A stretch of 64,000 nucleotides of DNA from Bradyrhizobium nanningense. GTDB taxonomy: Bacteria; Pseudomonadota; Alphaproteobacteria; Rhizobiales; Xanthobacteraceae. Under the pieces are notes generated by a model. The model worked only from the letters and a program-made list of their open reading frames with translations, was not told the origin of the DNA and did no database searches. Both the position numbers and the translations under genes were made by a program. This document shows positions 7,556-17,067 of this stretch, one piece after another. The number at the start of each line of letters is the position of its first letter. The stretch's first letter is position 1. Location: the NCBI RefSeq assembly GCF_004114535.1, contig NZ_LBJC01000015.1, positions 1-64,000 on the forward strand. Direction: 5' to 3'.

Positions 7556-8370
7556 CTACCGCCCCCTCCGTACGCCAGCCGGCGAGCCGCCTGACCACCC
7601 AAAACATCATTTAATCATTTATTTGTAAATCCAGTTGATTTAAATGGCAATAAATATTAAATCGGCGGCCGGTTGCAAAAGATACGACCGCGACGCCTTG
7701 AGGGCCCTGCAAGGACAGGTGGGAACGAATAGGAGGGATGGAGCCGAGACAGCCTCGATGGGCGCTCGGAGAAAGCATGGGCGGCACGGCGCGACGCTGG
7801 CCCCGCACCACGCGACGTACAATTAATTTGTCCCCGATATATTTTTGTGTTGATTTAAATATTCACGGGCGCCAAACCGTCCAACAGGCTTTCTCGGGCA
7901 GGACCTATCTCAAATGCCGGTCGAGCTACTCGTCATTCTCGGAGCTGAAGCTTCAATACTCGGCTTCGTCGTCGCAATGAGCCTGCATACCAAGCGAACG
8001 GACGTATTGAGCGGACGATCGTTCGAACACCCCGTCGTCCCTCCTGGAGGAAACAGCCGTGCAGCGCGGTCGCCCAATCAAAAGGCGCGCGATTTACTGC
8101 GGTTCACCGCGAGGTGGGCGGTCTCATCACGTTCGCTCCACCCGATTTCTCACGGCGTACCGATAACCAGGATGCTGCGGCGGATACTTCAAATCAGGCC
8201 GCAGACGCCGGTCCGGATTGAGACGCCTGCTCGTTGGACCGGCACGTCCGCTTCCGGCGCTTGTGACCGCCCGGCCGTGCTTTCCGGAGCTGGTCGCGAC
8301 GCCGACGCCCAGGGAAAGGGCGCCGGTCCAGAACACATGCAATCGAGCGCTGCTGCCATCTTGCACCAAC
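7556..8370. other. Long intergenic region with AT-rich islands
   Basis: About 815 bases between the protease start and the end of the first HlyD gene. Two AT-rich islands are clear: about 7605-7665 (ATTTAAT at 7609-7615, ATTAAAT at 7656-7662) and about 7820-7865 (ATTTAAAT at 7853-7860). The first probably holds the protease promoter. Apart from the doubtful frame at 7914 I see no gene. Confidence 0.45.
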
Positions 8371-8384
8371 TCAGCGCTCCTTGA
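7914..8384 (+). CDS. Doubtful small membrane-anchored ORF
   Basis: An ATG with an AGGA about 9 bases upstream opens a frame whose first 25 residues form a plausible transmembrane helix. The remainder is Arg/Ser/Ala-rich and does not look folded, and the end overlaps the HlyD gene on the other strand by 14 bases. It could be a real short anchored protein, a frameshifted remnant or chance. I list it because nothing else explains the region. Confidence 0.2.
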   Translation: MPVELLVILGAEASILGFVVAMSLHTKRTDVLSGRSFEHPVVPPGGNSRAARSPNQKARDLLRFTARWAVSSRSLHPISHGVPITRMLRRILQIRPQTPVRIETPARWTGTSASGACDRPAVLSGAGRDADAQGKGAGPEHMQSSAAAILHQLSAP

Positions 8385-9684
8385 ACGCTCGCCCCGCCTG
8401 ATCCTGCAGCGGCTTGAGCAAGTATGAAAGCGCGGTCCGACCTGCCGTCTTAATGAAGACCTCGACCGGCATGCCTGGCAGCAGCTTGGCCGAGCCGAGC
8501 TTCGCCAGCTCTTCCGGCTTCAGCAGGACGCGGCCGGTATAGTAACTCGTGCCGGCGCGCTGATCCTGCGTGATATCTGCCGAGACCATGCTGACCTCGC
8601 CGTCGATTTCGGGCGTGGTTTTTTGGTTGAACGCAGCAAAGCGCATCGTTGCCGTCTGCCCCATATAGACCTGGTCGATATCCTTCGGTGCGATCTTGAC
8701 CTCGACCGCAAGCGAGTCAGCATCAGGGACGATCAGCATGATTTGCTCTCCGGGAGAGATCACACCTCCGACCGTGTGGACGCTGAGCTCGTGGACCCGA
8801 CCAGATTGTGGCGCCCTGATATCAACGCGATTTAACTGATCGACCGCTGCTGTCTTGCGCTCGCCCAGCTCGGAGAGTTTCGAGCGCGTTTCGATCAGGT
8901 CCTTGCCGACCTCCGTTCGCAGGTCCTGGTCGATCTGAATGACCTGGAGTCCAATTTCGGAGATCTTGCCCTTCGACTGCGCGATCATGCCGGCCAACTG
9001 GCTGCGCTCGCCTTCAATACGCGCGGAGTCACGCTCGAGGGAATTGAGCCGCGTGATCGGCACCAGATTCTTCTGCCAGAGGCTGCGCACGCCCTCCAGC
9101 TCCTGGCGGATGAATTCGACTTCCTTCTGCTTGGCCTCGGTCTGCCCCGTATAGCCCTTGATCTCGTTTTCCAGCTGCGCGCTTTTCTCCTGCAACTGCG
9201 CTTTCTGGCCGCTCCTCGCTTGACGGCGAAGGTCGAACAGCTTCCGCTCCGCAGTGATCGCGCGGCTCGCTTCGGAGTTGCTCTCCTTGGCCCGGTCGAG
9301 CAGCAATTTTGGAAACACGACCTGCTCGGCACCATCGCGCTCGGCCTCGAGACGCGCCTGCCGTGCCAGCAGCTCATCGATGCTATTGGTGACGATCGTC
9401 GCATTCGCGAGCGTCTGCGTCTCGTCGAGGCGGATCAAGACGTCGCCTGCATTGACCCGGTCGCCCTGGCGCACGCGCAACTCTCCCACGATTCCACCAG
9501 TGGCGTGCTGAACCTTCTTGACGCTGGAATCCACCACGACCACGCCCTGAGCGATCACCGCGCCCGACAATTGGCTCGTCGTTGCCCAGCCGCCGATCCC
9601 AAAAGTAACCAGACCCAACATGATCATACCGACGATCATGTAGCGCTGGATGGATTGCATCGCCGGCTCCACCTGGCCGCTCAT
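8371..9684 (-). CDS. HlyD/PrtE-family type I secretion adaptor
   Basis: The 437-aa membrane-fusion protein has one N-terminal membrane helix (about 16-35), a biotinyl-lipoyl-like half motif (V-V-V-D-S-S-V-K-K-V-Q-H), a long coiled-coil hairpin rich in Glu/Gln/Lys (about 110-290), then a beta-barrel with the second lipoyl half (R-A-P-Q-S-G-R-V) and the family end region. It links the inner-membrane ABC exporter to an outer-membrane TolC-type channel, which is not encoded here. Its ATG overlaps the stop of the ABC gene by four bases, so the two are coupled. The substrate is most likely the protein at 11710-14334. Confidence 0.95.
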   Translation of the reverse strand: MSGQVEPAMQSIQRYMIVGMIMLGLVTFGIGGWATTSQLSGAVIAQGVVVVDSSVKKVQHATGGIVGELRVRQGDRVNAGDVLIRLDETQTLANATIVTNSIDELLARQARLEAERDGAEQVVFPKLLLDRAKESNSEASRAITAERKLFDLRRQARSGQKAQLQEKSAQLENEIKGYTGQTEAKQKEVEFIRQELEGVRSLWQKNLVPITRLNSLERDSARIEGERSQLAGMIAQSKGKISEIGLQVIQIDQDLRTEVGKDLIETRSKLSELGERKTAAVDQLNRVDIRAPQSGRVHELSVHTVGGVISPGEQIMLIVPDADSLAVEVKIAPKDIDQVYMGQTATMRFAAFNQKTTPEIDGEVSMVSADITQDQRAGTSYYTGRVLLKPEELAKLGSAKLLPGMPVEVFIKTAGRTALSYLLKPLQDQAGRAFKER

Positions 9685-11615
9685 CGGTTGCCTCCTTGAG
9701 CTTCCGCGACCACCTTGAGCGGCACGGGATTCCGCAAGACCTTCCTGAGGACCTCCTCTCTCTTTCCGAAGGACTGAACCCTGCCCTCACCGAGGCACAA
9801 GACATGGTCGACGGCTTCAAGCGCCTTCGGACGATGGGCAACAACGACGACAATCCCGCCGCGGCGACGGACGTTCAGGATCGCCTCTGTCAGCGCCTCC
9901 TCGCCCTCGGCGTCGAGATTTGAGGAGGGCTCGTCGAGCACCACCAGGAACGGTTTGCCGTAGAAGGCACGTGCGAGCCCGATACGCTGCCGCTGCCCCG
10001 CCGACAGCGCCAATCCTCCCTCGCCGATTTTCGTGCCGTAGCCATCGGGAAGCGAAAGGATGAGATCGTGCGCGCCCGCGGCATGCGCGGCCTCCAGAAC
10101 AGCGGCGGCGGTCGCCTGCGGATCGAACCGCGCGATGTTCATCGCAATGCTGCCGTCGAACAATTCGACATCCTGAGGCAGGTAACCGATGTGCTTGCCG
10201 AGGGCGTCAGAAGACCAGTGCTCGAGCGCGGCGTTGTCCAGCCGTATCCGGCCTCGAATGCACGGCCATACACCCACCAGCGCTCGTACGAGCGTCGATT
10301 TTCCGGATCCGCTCGGCCCAATGATTCCGACCGCCTGCCCGCTCTGCAGCTGGAACGACACTTCATTGACGGTGGGCCTCTCCGAGTTCGGAGCGCCAAT
10401 ATAGAGATGCTCGACGGTGAGAGCTTCAACAGGAGGAGGCAATGCCAGCCGCTCTTCCTCGCTGGGCAGAAGCTTCAGCAAAGCATCGAGCCGTTGTCCC
10501 GACTGCCGCGCGGCGACGAACCCTTTCCAGTTCGCAATGGCCAGTTCGACGGGCGCCAACGCCCGCGCGCTGAGGATCGATCCGGCAATGATGATGCCGG
10601 CCGTCGATTCCTGGTTGATGACAAGGACTGCGCCAACGGCAAGAACCAGCGACTGCAGGATCGCTCGGAATATCTTGGAGGCGCCTCCGAGGCTGTTTGC
10701 GACATCACTGGCGCGCTCATGGGCCGCGAGATACTTCGCGTTGACATCCCGCCACCGCAACGCCGCCTGCTGCCGCATGCCCATGGCCTGCAGAACTTCG
10801 GCATTTCGTCGGCCCTCGAGCGCCAATGCCGTTCGCGAGACTGCGAGACGAGAGGATGCCTTTGCCGGCCCCCGCGTCCGGGTCTCCGTGAGCATCGTAA
10901 TGCCGACGAGCACCAGCGCGCCGGTCAGCGCGGCGACGCCGATCCAAAAGTGAAAGAGAAAGCAAACGCCGAGATAGATCGGCATCCACGGCAGATCGAA
11001 GAGCGCCGTCGGCCCGCCGCTCGACAGGAAGCTGCGGACCTGGTCAAGATCTCGCACCGGCTGCAAGCCGTCGCCATCGGCCCTGGTCTTCAAAGGCAGG
11101 CGAACAAGCGCGTCGAATATGCGAATGCCGAGCCGTTCATCAAAATACCGGCCGACCCGCGCGCTGATCCTGCTCCTGACGAAGTCGAGCCCACCCTGAA
11201 AGAGGTAGAGGACTGTGGCCAGAACCATCAACGCGATCAGTGTCGGTATGCTGCGCCCCGGCAGCACCCGGTCATACACTTGCAGCATGAAGAACGAGCC
11301 GGTGAGCATGAGGAGATTGCTCATCCCGCTGAAGGCCGCGAGCGCCCAGAATATCCGGCGGCAAGACCGCAGAAATGCCGACATTTCCGAGTGCGGCTCC
11401 TCATAGTCCTCCGTCGGCCGGAAACGGCCGACGAAGATCCGTTGCCGAAGGGCTTCAACTACGCGTCTTGCCCAGCCGACGAGCCGCGACGTCGGCAGTT
11501 CGGCATCGTCCGCCAGCCGGCGCCCGGCCGACCATAGCCCAGACAAATGCATAATCGAGATTCGATAAAGATTCACGGGCGGGGGGATCATCCCCCGCCG
11601 TCCAACGTCAGTCAT
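9681..11615 (-). CDS. Type I secretion ABC transporter (PrtD-like permease-ATPase)
   Basis: The 644-aa protein has about 90 residues of N-terminal extension, then a six-helix membrane domain (about 90-370) and an ATPase domain. Visible motifs are Walker A G-P-S-G-S-G-K-S-T (near 433), signature L-S-A-G-Q-R-Q-R and Walker B L-V-V-L-D-E-P. There is no C39 peptidase-like domain in front, which fits the PrtD/AprD class that exports RTX proteins. It stands between its probable substrate gene, 94 bases upstream, and the adaptor gene, which it overlaps by four bases. The start at 11615 has an AGG about 6 bases upstream. Confidence 0.94.
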   Translation of the reverse strand: MTDVGRRGMIPPPVNLYRISIMHLSGLWSAGRRLADDAELPTSRLVGWARRVVEALRQRIFVGRFRPTEDYEEPHSEMSAFLRSCRRIFWALAAFSGMSNLLMLTGSFFMLQVYDRVLPGRSIPTLIALMVLATVLYLFQGGLDFVRSRISARVGRYFDERLGIRIFDALVRLPLKTRADGDGLQPVRDLDQVRSFLSSGGPTALFDLPWMPIYLGVCFLFHFWIGVAALTGALVLVGITMLTETRTRGPAKASSRLAVSRTALALEGRRNAEVLQAMGMRQQAALRWRDVNAKYLAAHERASDVANSLGGASKIFRAILQSLVLAVGAVLVINQESTAGIIIAGSILSARALAPVELAIANWKGFVAARQSGQRLDALLKLLPSEEERLALPPPVEALTVEHLYIGAPNSERPTVNEVSFQLQSGQAVGIIGPSGSGKSTLVRALVGVWPCIRGRIRLDNAALEHWSSDALGKHIGYLPQDVELFDGSIAMNIARFDPQATAAAVLEAAHAAGAHDLILSLPDGYGTKIGEGGLALSAGQRQRIGLARAFYGKPFLVVLDEPSSNLDAEGEEALTEAILNVRRRGGIVVVVAHRPKALEAVDHVLCLGEGRVQSFGKREEVLRKVLRNPVPLKVVAEAQGGNR

Positions 11616-11642
11616 GGCACCTGCCCTTTAGTCATGCCTATG

Positions 11643-11671
11643 TCGGGGGATCCCCCGAAGAGATCCCCCGA
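11643..11671 (-). promoter_or_regulatory. Perfect palindrome/hairpin between RTX substrate and ABC genes
   Basis: TCGGGGGATCCCCCGA at 11643-11658 is a perfect 16-base palindrome. A second right arm GATCCCCCGA follows at 11662-11671, so two alternative hairpins sharing the left arm can form. There is no T-tract, so it is not a classical terminator. It lies in the 94-base gap between stop and start of two co-directional genes and could set their relative expression through attenuation or RNA processing. Confidence 0.45.
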
Positions 11672-11709
11672 GACAGCTGTTGAGTACCAGTTGGTGGCCG
11701 ACCCGTCCC

Positions 11710-14334
11710 CTACGCGAAGTGGAAATCGTGGCTGTTCAGCTTGTCGAGCTGCGTGTTCTTCAGCGTGAGGGTGTCGCTCCCCGTCGCGATGACGACGTCG
11801 TGGCCCGACTGGGCCGCATGGGAGAGAACGCTCGCAAAGCTGTCGAACACGCTTTTGCTGAACTCGATCGTGTCGTGAGCAGGTCCACGGACAGCGAAGT
11901 CCTTGATCACGTCCTGGCCGAAGTTCGACGCGAACTGGAACGTATCCGCCCCCGCCTTGCCCACCATGACGTCGTTGCCGGTGGTGCCGGTCAACGTGTC
12001 GCTGCGGCCCGAGCCGATGATCGCCTCGCCCGAGCTGGTTCCGACCACGTGGCCTGTGGTGTCGACCTGCTCCGCGGTAAAGGCGTGGCTCTTGCCCGAC
12101 AGATCGGACGTCTGGAAGCTCCACTTGCCGTCGGCACTCGCCGTGGCCGAACCGACCGAGGTCGTGCCGTCATACAGCTTGATCTCGCTGCTGGGATCGG
12201 CCGTGCCCTTGATCGTCGCGGTGTGATCCCAATGTTGGCGTACATTAGTGACTTCGACGGTTGAGGCGTCCTTGGTGCCGCCACCACTGTGCGAGCCGAT
12301 CGGCGGATCGATCGGCTGCGACAAGGCGCTGGTGTTGCCGGCGGCGTCGGTCGCCGTCGCGGTGAAGGTGTGTGACCCATGCTTGAGATTCGGGGTCGTC
12401 ACGCTCCAGCCACCGTCACTTGCAACGGTCGTCGTGCCGAGCAGGGTCGTGCCCTCGTAGAGCTTGATCAAGCTGCCGGCTTCCGCCGTCCCGGAGACCG
12501 TGGCGCGGTTATGCGTGGTCGGATCGCTCAACAGCACCGGAGCATCGGGGGCAGCGGTATCCACCGTGACATCCAGCGCAGTCGATGCCTTGCTGGTGAC
12601 GCCAGAGACCGTGTCCGTCGCAGTGAAGCTGTGCTTGCCGTCCGGTAGCGCGGCGGTGGTGTAGTGCCACGCTCCGTTCGCGTCCGCCGTGGCCGTGCCG
12701 AGCTGGGTGGTGCCGTCGAACACCTTGACCGTGCTGTTGGCGACCGCACTCCCCGCCAGGGTCAGCGTATTGTCGCTGGTGATGTGATCACCGGCAGTGC
12801 CGGTATCGTTTGAGAACGAGGCGATCTTCGGCGCGGCGGGCGGCGTGGTGCCCGTGCCCGACGTGCCTGAACCGGTGGAGCCCGTCGTCGTTCCAGAGCC
12901 AATCACCGGATCCACAGCCGTCGACGCAGCGCTGACGTTGCCGGCAACGTCAGTCGCCTTCGCCGTGAGGACGTGCGAACCGTCCGACAGCGCCGACGTC
13001 GTAACGCTCCACGCACCGCTCGAGTTGGTTGTCGCCGTCCCGACCTGGGTCGTTCCGTCAAACACCTTGATCGCGCTGTTAGCTTCAGCGGTCCCCGACA
13101 CAACGACCTGATTGGCAGAGTTGACGGTGTCACTCGCGATCGTCGGTGCAGCTGGCGCCTTGGTGTCGACGGTGACGGCCACCGCAGCGGATGCCACGCT
13201 GGTCTGACCCGACGAGTTGGTCGCAGTCGCTGTCAACGTATGCTTCGCATCGGTCAAGACCTGGGTGATGTAGTCCCAGCTTCCGGCCGAAGTCGCGGTC
13301 GCCGTACCGATCTGTGTCGAACCGTCATAGACTTTCACTGTGCTGCCAGCCGTGGCGGTGCCGTGCAAAGTGATCTGACCAGCGTCAGTGATGCCGTCCC
13401 CGGTCACACCGGTGTCAGGCGACCACGAGGCTACGACGGGCGCACTGGGGACCGGGGACGGTGAAGTCGTCGTACCGCTATTTGCCGACGTATTGAGCGT
13501 CGACTCCAGCTGCACGCCGTCCGTGTAATTCCCCGAGAACACCGAATTGTTCCCGCGGATCAACGCGTCACCGTATTGCGCGCCACCAATGTGATTGTTG
13601 GTGAACGACACGCCGGTAATCGAGGCGGTACCTAGGCTGGAATCCGCATATACGGTGTAGGATCCACCGGTCAGCAGATTATTGGTGACTGTGACATTCG
13701 AGACCGCCCCGAAGCCGTTGTCGATCATGACCGCCGAGGTCCATCCCCACTGGTTGATGATCGAATTGCCGCTGATCTGAATGTTGGAAAGGCCTCCATC
13801 GATCTGAATGCCGTCATAGTGCGGCGATCCGCCTGCCTGGAGATTGTGGATGTAGTTGCCTTGGATGACGGAATTGCTTCCGGGAACGATGCCATTCTCC
13901 ACGTTGAAGATGTTATTCCCGATGAACGTGCCGCTGCCCATGATGCCCTGATTGCCAGTGCCATCCGGTGCCTGACCGGTACCATCGATCGTGCAGTTCT
14001 GGACGACCGCACCCGTAACTCCGGAATCGATGGTCACCCCAGCCCATCCGCCGGACGTGATCTTGCAATTCTCAAGCGTCACGTTGTCCGCCTTGATGTA
14101 GACGCTTCCGGTGATGTCGAGCCCCGAAACCACCGCTCCCGCCTGCGTAATCACCACGTCTCCCGAAGGAGTAAGCGTCACCCCCGCCGGCACGCCGGTG
14201 TTCGTCGCATCGGGCCATGCATTCGTTGTCGTTGCCAAAACAGTTTCTCCGTCTTTCTCTGTATTATCCCCGTTAATCGACACCAGCGCTTGTTGTGAGT
14301 TTTTACTACTCGATTTAATCATGATCGAGGACAT
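11710..14334 (-). CDS. Type I-secreted beta-helix/Ig-repeat/RTX protein
   Basis: The protein is 874 aa with no Sec signal. Residues about 40-265 form a right-handed parallel beta-helix, as in polysaccharide lyases and epimerases, with hallmark stretches G-N-Q-G-I-M-G and D-G-I-Q-I-D-G-G. Five bacterial Ig-like repeats follow (about 290-770, each with a G-T-A/G-S-A start and Y/F-D-G-T/S-T). The C-terminus (about 775-874) has an RTX-like T-G-N-D-V-M-V-G-K-A-G-A-D-T-F and ends in a short hydrophobic/acidic signal, as type I substrates do. The exporter genes lie directly downstream. The beta-helix is paralogous to the Sec-exported protein at 17068-18027. Likely role: extracellular modification, cleavage or binding of the polysaccharide; catalytic residues cannot be assigned by eye. 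Confidence 0.85.
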   Translation of the reverse strand: MSSIMIKSSSKNSQQALVSINGDNTEKDGETVLATTTNAWPDATNTGVPAGVTLTPSGDVVITQAGAVVSGLDITGSVYIKADNVTLENCKITSGGWAGVTIDSGVTGAVVQNCTIDGTGQAPDGTGNQGIMGSGTFIGNNIFNVENGIVPGSNSVIQGNYIHNLQAGGSPHYDGIQIDGGLSNIQISGNSIINQWGWTSAVMIDNGFGAVSNVTVTNNLLTGGSYTVYADSSLGTASITGVSFTNNHIGGAQYGDALIRGNNSVFSGNYTDGVQLESTLNTSANSGTTTSPSPVPSAPVVASWSPDTGVTGDGITDAGQITLHGTATAGSTVKVYDGSTQIGTATATSAGSWDYITQVLTDAKHTLTATATNSSGQTSVASAAVAVTVDTKAPAAPTIASDTVNSANQVVVSGTAEANSAIKVFDGTTQVGTATTNSSGAWSVTTSALSDGSHVLTAKATDVAGNVSAASTAVDPVIGSGTTTGSTGSGTSGTGTTPPAAPKIASFSNDTGTAGDHITSDNTLTLAGSAVANSTVKVFDGTTQLGTATADANGAWHYTTAALPDGKHSFTATDTVSGVTSKASTALDVTVDTAAPDAPVLLSDPTTHNRATVSGTAEAGSLIKLYEGTTLLGTTTVASDGGWSVTTPNLKHGSHTFTATATDAAGNTSALSQPIDPPIGSHSGGGTKDASTVEVTNVRQHWDHTATIKGTADPSSEIKLYDGTTSVGSATASADGKWSFQTSDLSGKSHAFTAEQVDTTGHVVGTSSGEAIIGSGRSDTLTGTTGNDVMVGKAGADTFQFASNFGQDVIKDFAVRGPAHDTIEFSKSVFDSFASVLSHAAQSGHDVVIATGSDTLTLKNTQLDKLNSHDFHFA

Positions 14335-14938
14335 GCCAGTGCCGTGCTTGCGCGGCGTTAATGGTCGTCAGCAGACGGCCTTTTTTTGACGAGACCACGG
14401 CCCCCCTGAGGTCATTTCGCCGCAAGTACCGTCAGATTCTCATTTCCGGAAATACGACGCGGAAATCTACGTTACGGAAATTAAACGCAATTTCGTTGTA
14501 ACCGCGTTCGGATTGCTGCAAAATGCGAACGCCAAGCATTTCACAGAAAAATTCTTTAGAGCTTACGCCCCGGCCGACGATCGCAATCGTCAAGCGGCTC
14601 CAAGCGTCTATTCAACTCGCGCCGGCATGTATTAAATAAACACATGGATGTATAAATAAACGAGGCACGCATTAAATGCATCACGCGAAGCGTCTTCCAG
14701 CAGCAAACTGCAGCTCGACAATCCGCACGAGTGGCTGTGATCCTCGCCCGCAATTGCTCAGGATGGCGCAGTGAGTGGGCTAGAGTGATAGAGCGCGACC
14801 GCTTCGACTCTGCTTGAACGCAGAGGCACAGAAAAAGAGTTCACTCATCCATCATCACGGACGAGGTCGTCGGCAAGAGCTGCCCCCGCGATCTGCGGCT
14901 TCATTTCGTCGACAATCATCAAAGCATTGCAAATGCGC
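14335..14938. promoter_or_regulatory. Promoter region of the RTX substrate gene and gene-free stretch
   Basis: About 600 bases with no credible gene. The part near 14340-14400 contains a weak CGTC/GACG stem before a run of seven T on the plus strand. The centre (about 14430-14690) is AT-rich and carries ATTAAAT at 14631-14637 and 14671-14677. It should contain the promoter for the minus-strand secretion module and the 3' end of the methyltransferase transcript. Confidence 0.4.
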
Positions 14939-15706
14939 TTAAGCCTTCCGGCACAAGAATACTTTTTCACCGCGGATGAGCCCATATTTCGCGACTTGCG
15001 GTTCGACCGCGGTATATTCATCAACGACGAACCCCGCACGTTCCAGCCGGCGCCGGAAATCACGGCCGAAGAAGCGGACGTGATCATGCTGATTGAAGTA
15101 CAGTATCCGATCTTCTTCTGTTTCCTGCCTCGATCGATCCTCGAACGTTTCTTGCCACCCTTCAATGAGCGGAATCATCGCGATCAGTGTCCCGCCCTTA
15201 CGCAAGATCCGAAAGAGCTCGGGCATCGCCAGGCGATCGTTCACGTGCTCGAGGATATGGCAGCAGATGATCAGATCGAACTTGTCATTTTCGAGATCTA
15301 TCCTTTCGATATTGATGTCGAGATCAGCGCCCTTGCCTCCGAACTCGCAGGTGACGTAGCTGCGGGGCTTTCTCGCCTCAATATACCTCGTGAGTCCCTT
15401 TTCAGGCGCGAAGTGAAGGATATCCTTCCCCGTAAACAGGCTCTGTTCGGCGTCGCAGAGCGCCAACAACCGGTGCCGCTCGTGCGACAGGCAATTCGGA
15501 CAGAGCGAATCGAAGTTGATCCCCAATGCCAGCGGATTTGCGTAAGCGAAAAAGCGGCCGCGATATCCGCATACCGGACACGATCTCTCAAATCGCCCGA
15601 ACAGGAAGCGGATCGTCCGAAGCCCGCTGCGCAATGACCAGACATAAGGTCGCAAACGTCCCTTGATGCCTCCGGTCGGCGATAGCGCCACGTCAAAATT
15701 GCTCAT
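14939..15706 (-). CDS. SAM-dependent methyltransferase with zinc-ribbon N-terminus
   Basis: The 255-aa protein begins with a Cys4-type ribbon (C-P-V-C-G near residue 43 and C-P-N-C near 72) and continues with a class I methyltransferase domain. The SAM site is weak in its glycine motif but the fold is clear from D-L-D-I-N-I, F-D-L-I-I-C-C-H-I-L-E-H-V and the L-R-K-G-G-T-L strand. Such proteins in polysaccharide loci methylate sugars or act with glycosyltransferases; the acceptor is unknown. An AGGAG site precedes the ATG, and the start overlaps the stop of the polymerase gene by 14 bases, so it is in that operon. Confidence 0.87.
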   Translation of the reverse strand: MSNFDVALSPTGGIKGRLRPYVWSLRSGLRTIRFLFGRFERSCPVCGYRGRFFAYANPLALGINFDSLCPNCLSHERHRLLALCDAEQSLFTGKDILHFAPEKGLTRYIEARKPRSYVTCEFGGKGADLDINIERIDLENDKFDLIICCHILEHVNDRLAMPELFRILRKGGTLIAMIPLIEGWQETFEDRSRQETEEDRILYFNQHDHVRFFGRDFRRRLERAGFVVDEYTAVEPQVAKYGLIRGEKVFLCRKA

Positions 15707-16988
15707 CTTGCGCTCCTAACATCTGCCATTCCCTGAGCGAAGCACGCACCCCGATGCAGACGCCCCAAAACGTCCACATGTAGTTCCAGAAATGCACCGT
15801 CAAACCTGTGAACAAGAAGACCATGCAGGCGATCGTAAAACCCCTTTGAATTTCCGTCGGACGAAGCCCGGGCACCGGCAACACCGCCGAGAGATTCAAA
15901 GCAATCAGCAGGATGGTGACCGGTAGGCCGTAATGGAGGCTCGTGACGAGCCACACGCTGTCAACGGTACGATCGAGCAGGTAATAGCCAAACGTCACGA
16001 AGCCTGCTCCCGTCAAGGGCGACTGCCACACCTGCGCCGAGACAGCGTCCCAGATCATGAGGCGATAGAATCCAGTCTGAGGCTCCAGCGTCGCGTGAGA
16101 CAGCAGCCAGCTGAGAGGGTTGTTTGTCACAGCAATGACGGCCATCAGGAACATGCCCGCCCCCGTCCAAAGGAGAGGCCATCGCCAGGAGTAGCGGAAT
16201 AACACCCGGTCGTAGACGTAGCTCGACATGACGAGGCCCATCCCCATGACGGCGGCCGAGGAGAGCGACAACAATGCGCCGAAGAGGCACAGACACGCCC
16301 ACGACAGCCGCTTGACGGGGCTTGTCGTCGAGAACAGCACGATAGCTGCGGCCAGCGAGCAGAATACGCCATAGAGAATAGGATGATCGAATGTCGATAT
16401 TGCGCGTCGCAGCCCCGCTCGCACGCCATCCGCGCTCGACGTCCCGTCGTCCACGAACGCCTCAGGTTGCGGCATGAGTGCCGCCATGGCCTCGCGGACG
16501 ATCCAATGCCCCGTCAGCACGTCCACCAACGCAACGCCTATCGCAATCGCGGTGAACGCCTTGACCAAACGGATGAACTGCTGGACCGCCGGCGGCTCCA
16601 GAACGAAGGCTCGCGCGACAAAATATGCCCCGACAAAGTCGAGTGCCTCTGCGACTGCGGAAAATGCCGATTGAGGCCCGGCGGCGTAACCGGCCGCCCC
16701 CACCATGGCGAGCGCAAGCGTCGCCGCGAGCCCGTCCGACAGCAGGAGCCGCCGGCTCGGCTGCAATAGCCGCGCAACCGCCGGCAACAGCAGGACCATG
16801 AGGCCTATCCTGGTCGGCGTCAGCTTTGCCCCGGCGATCAGCACCTGGAAGCTCGACGGCAATACGATGCCGATGAGAAGGAGCGGAACGGCCAGACCGA
16901 GACGTTTGGGAATGGTCGATTGGACCCCCGCCCCCATCGCGCGAATACGCGGCTGCCCCGCGAGGAGAGCATCGCCAGGATAGCTCAT
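15693..16988 (-). CDS. Wzy-like O-antigen/exopolysaccharide polymerase
   Basis: The 431-aa integral membrane protein has about 11-12 hydrophobic helices and a large periplasmic loop near the C-terminal half (W-L-L-S-H-A-T-L-E-P-Q-T-G-F-Y-R, then S-P-L-T-G-A-G-F-V-T-F-G), which is the pattern of the O-antigen ligase/polymerase superfamily. The ATG at 16988 has a GGGGAG site 8 bases upstream and is preferred over the longer frame. Acting with the flippase at 27412 it would polymerise repeat units in the periplasm. Sequence alone cannot separate Wzy from ligase, and another candidate lies at 52423. Confidence 0.83.
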   Translation of the reverse strand: MSYPGDALLAGQPRIRAMGAGVQSTIPKRLGLAVPLLLIGIVLPSSFQVLIAGAKLTPTRIGLMVLLLPAVARLLQPSRRLLLSDGLAATLALAMVGAAGYAAGPQSAFSAVAEALDFVGAYFVARAFVLEPPAVQQFIRLVKAFTAIAIGVALVDVLTGHWIVREAMAALMPQPEAFVDDGTSSADGVRAGLRRAISTFDHPILYGVFCSLAAAIVLFSTTSPVKRLSWACLCLFGALLSLSSAAVMGMGLVMSSYVYDRVLFRYSWRWPLLWTGAGMFLMAVIAVTNNPLSWLLSHATLEPQTGFYRLMIWDAVSAQVWQSPLTGAGFVTFGYYLLDRTVDSVWLVTSLHYGLPVTILLIALNLSAVLPVPGLRPTEIQRGFTIACMVFLFTGLTVHFWNYMWTFWGVCIGVRASLREWQMLGAQDEQF

Positions 16989-17067
16989 GACGCGATCTCC
17001 CCGAACAGACCGGACCGGACCGTTAGACCCAACGAGCATTTCAGTTGGTGCGGAGCACGCCAGCGGT

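Noticed and set aside
10068..11537. Long plus-strand ORF (489 codons)
   Set aside because: It lies wholly opposite the PrtD-like ABC transporter, is Arg-rich and has no domain pattern; high GC gives such antisense frames.
12250..13450. CRISPR-like or direct DNA repeats in the RTX substrate gene
   Set aside because: Similarity is at protein level between Ig-like domains with diverged codons; there are no short identical repeats with spacers.
14344..14400. Intrinsic terminator before the T-run near 14385
   Set aside because: The stem is only about 4 bp and no plus-strand gene ends there.
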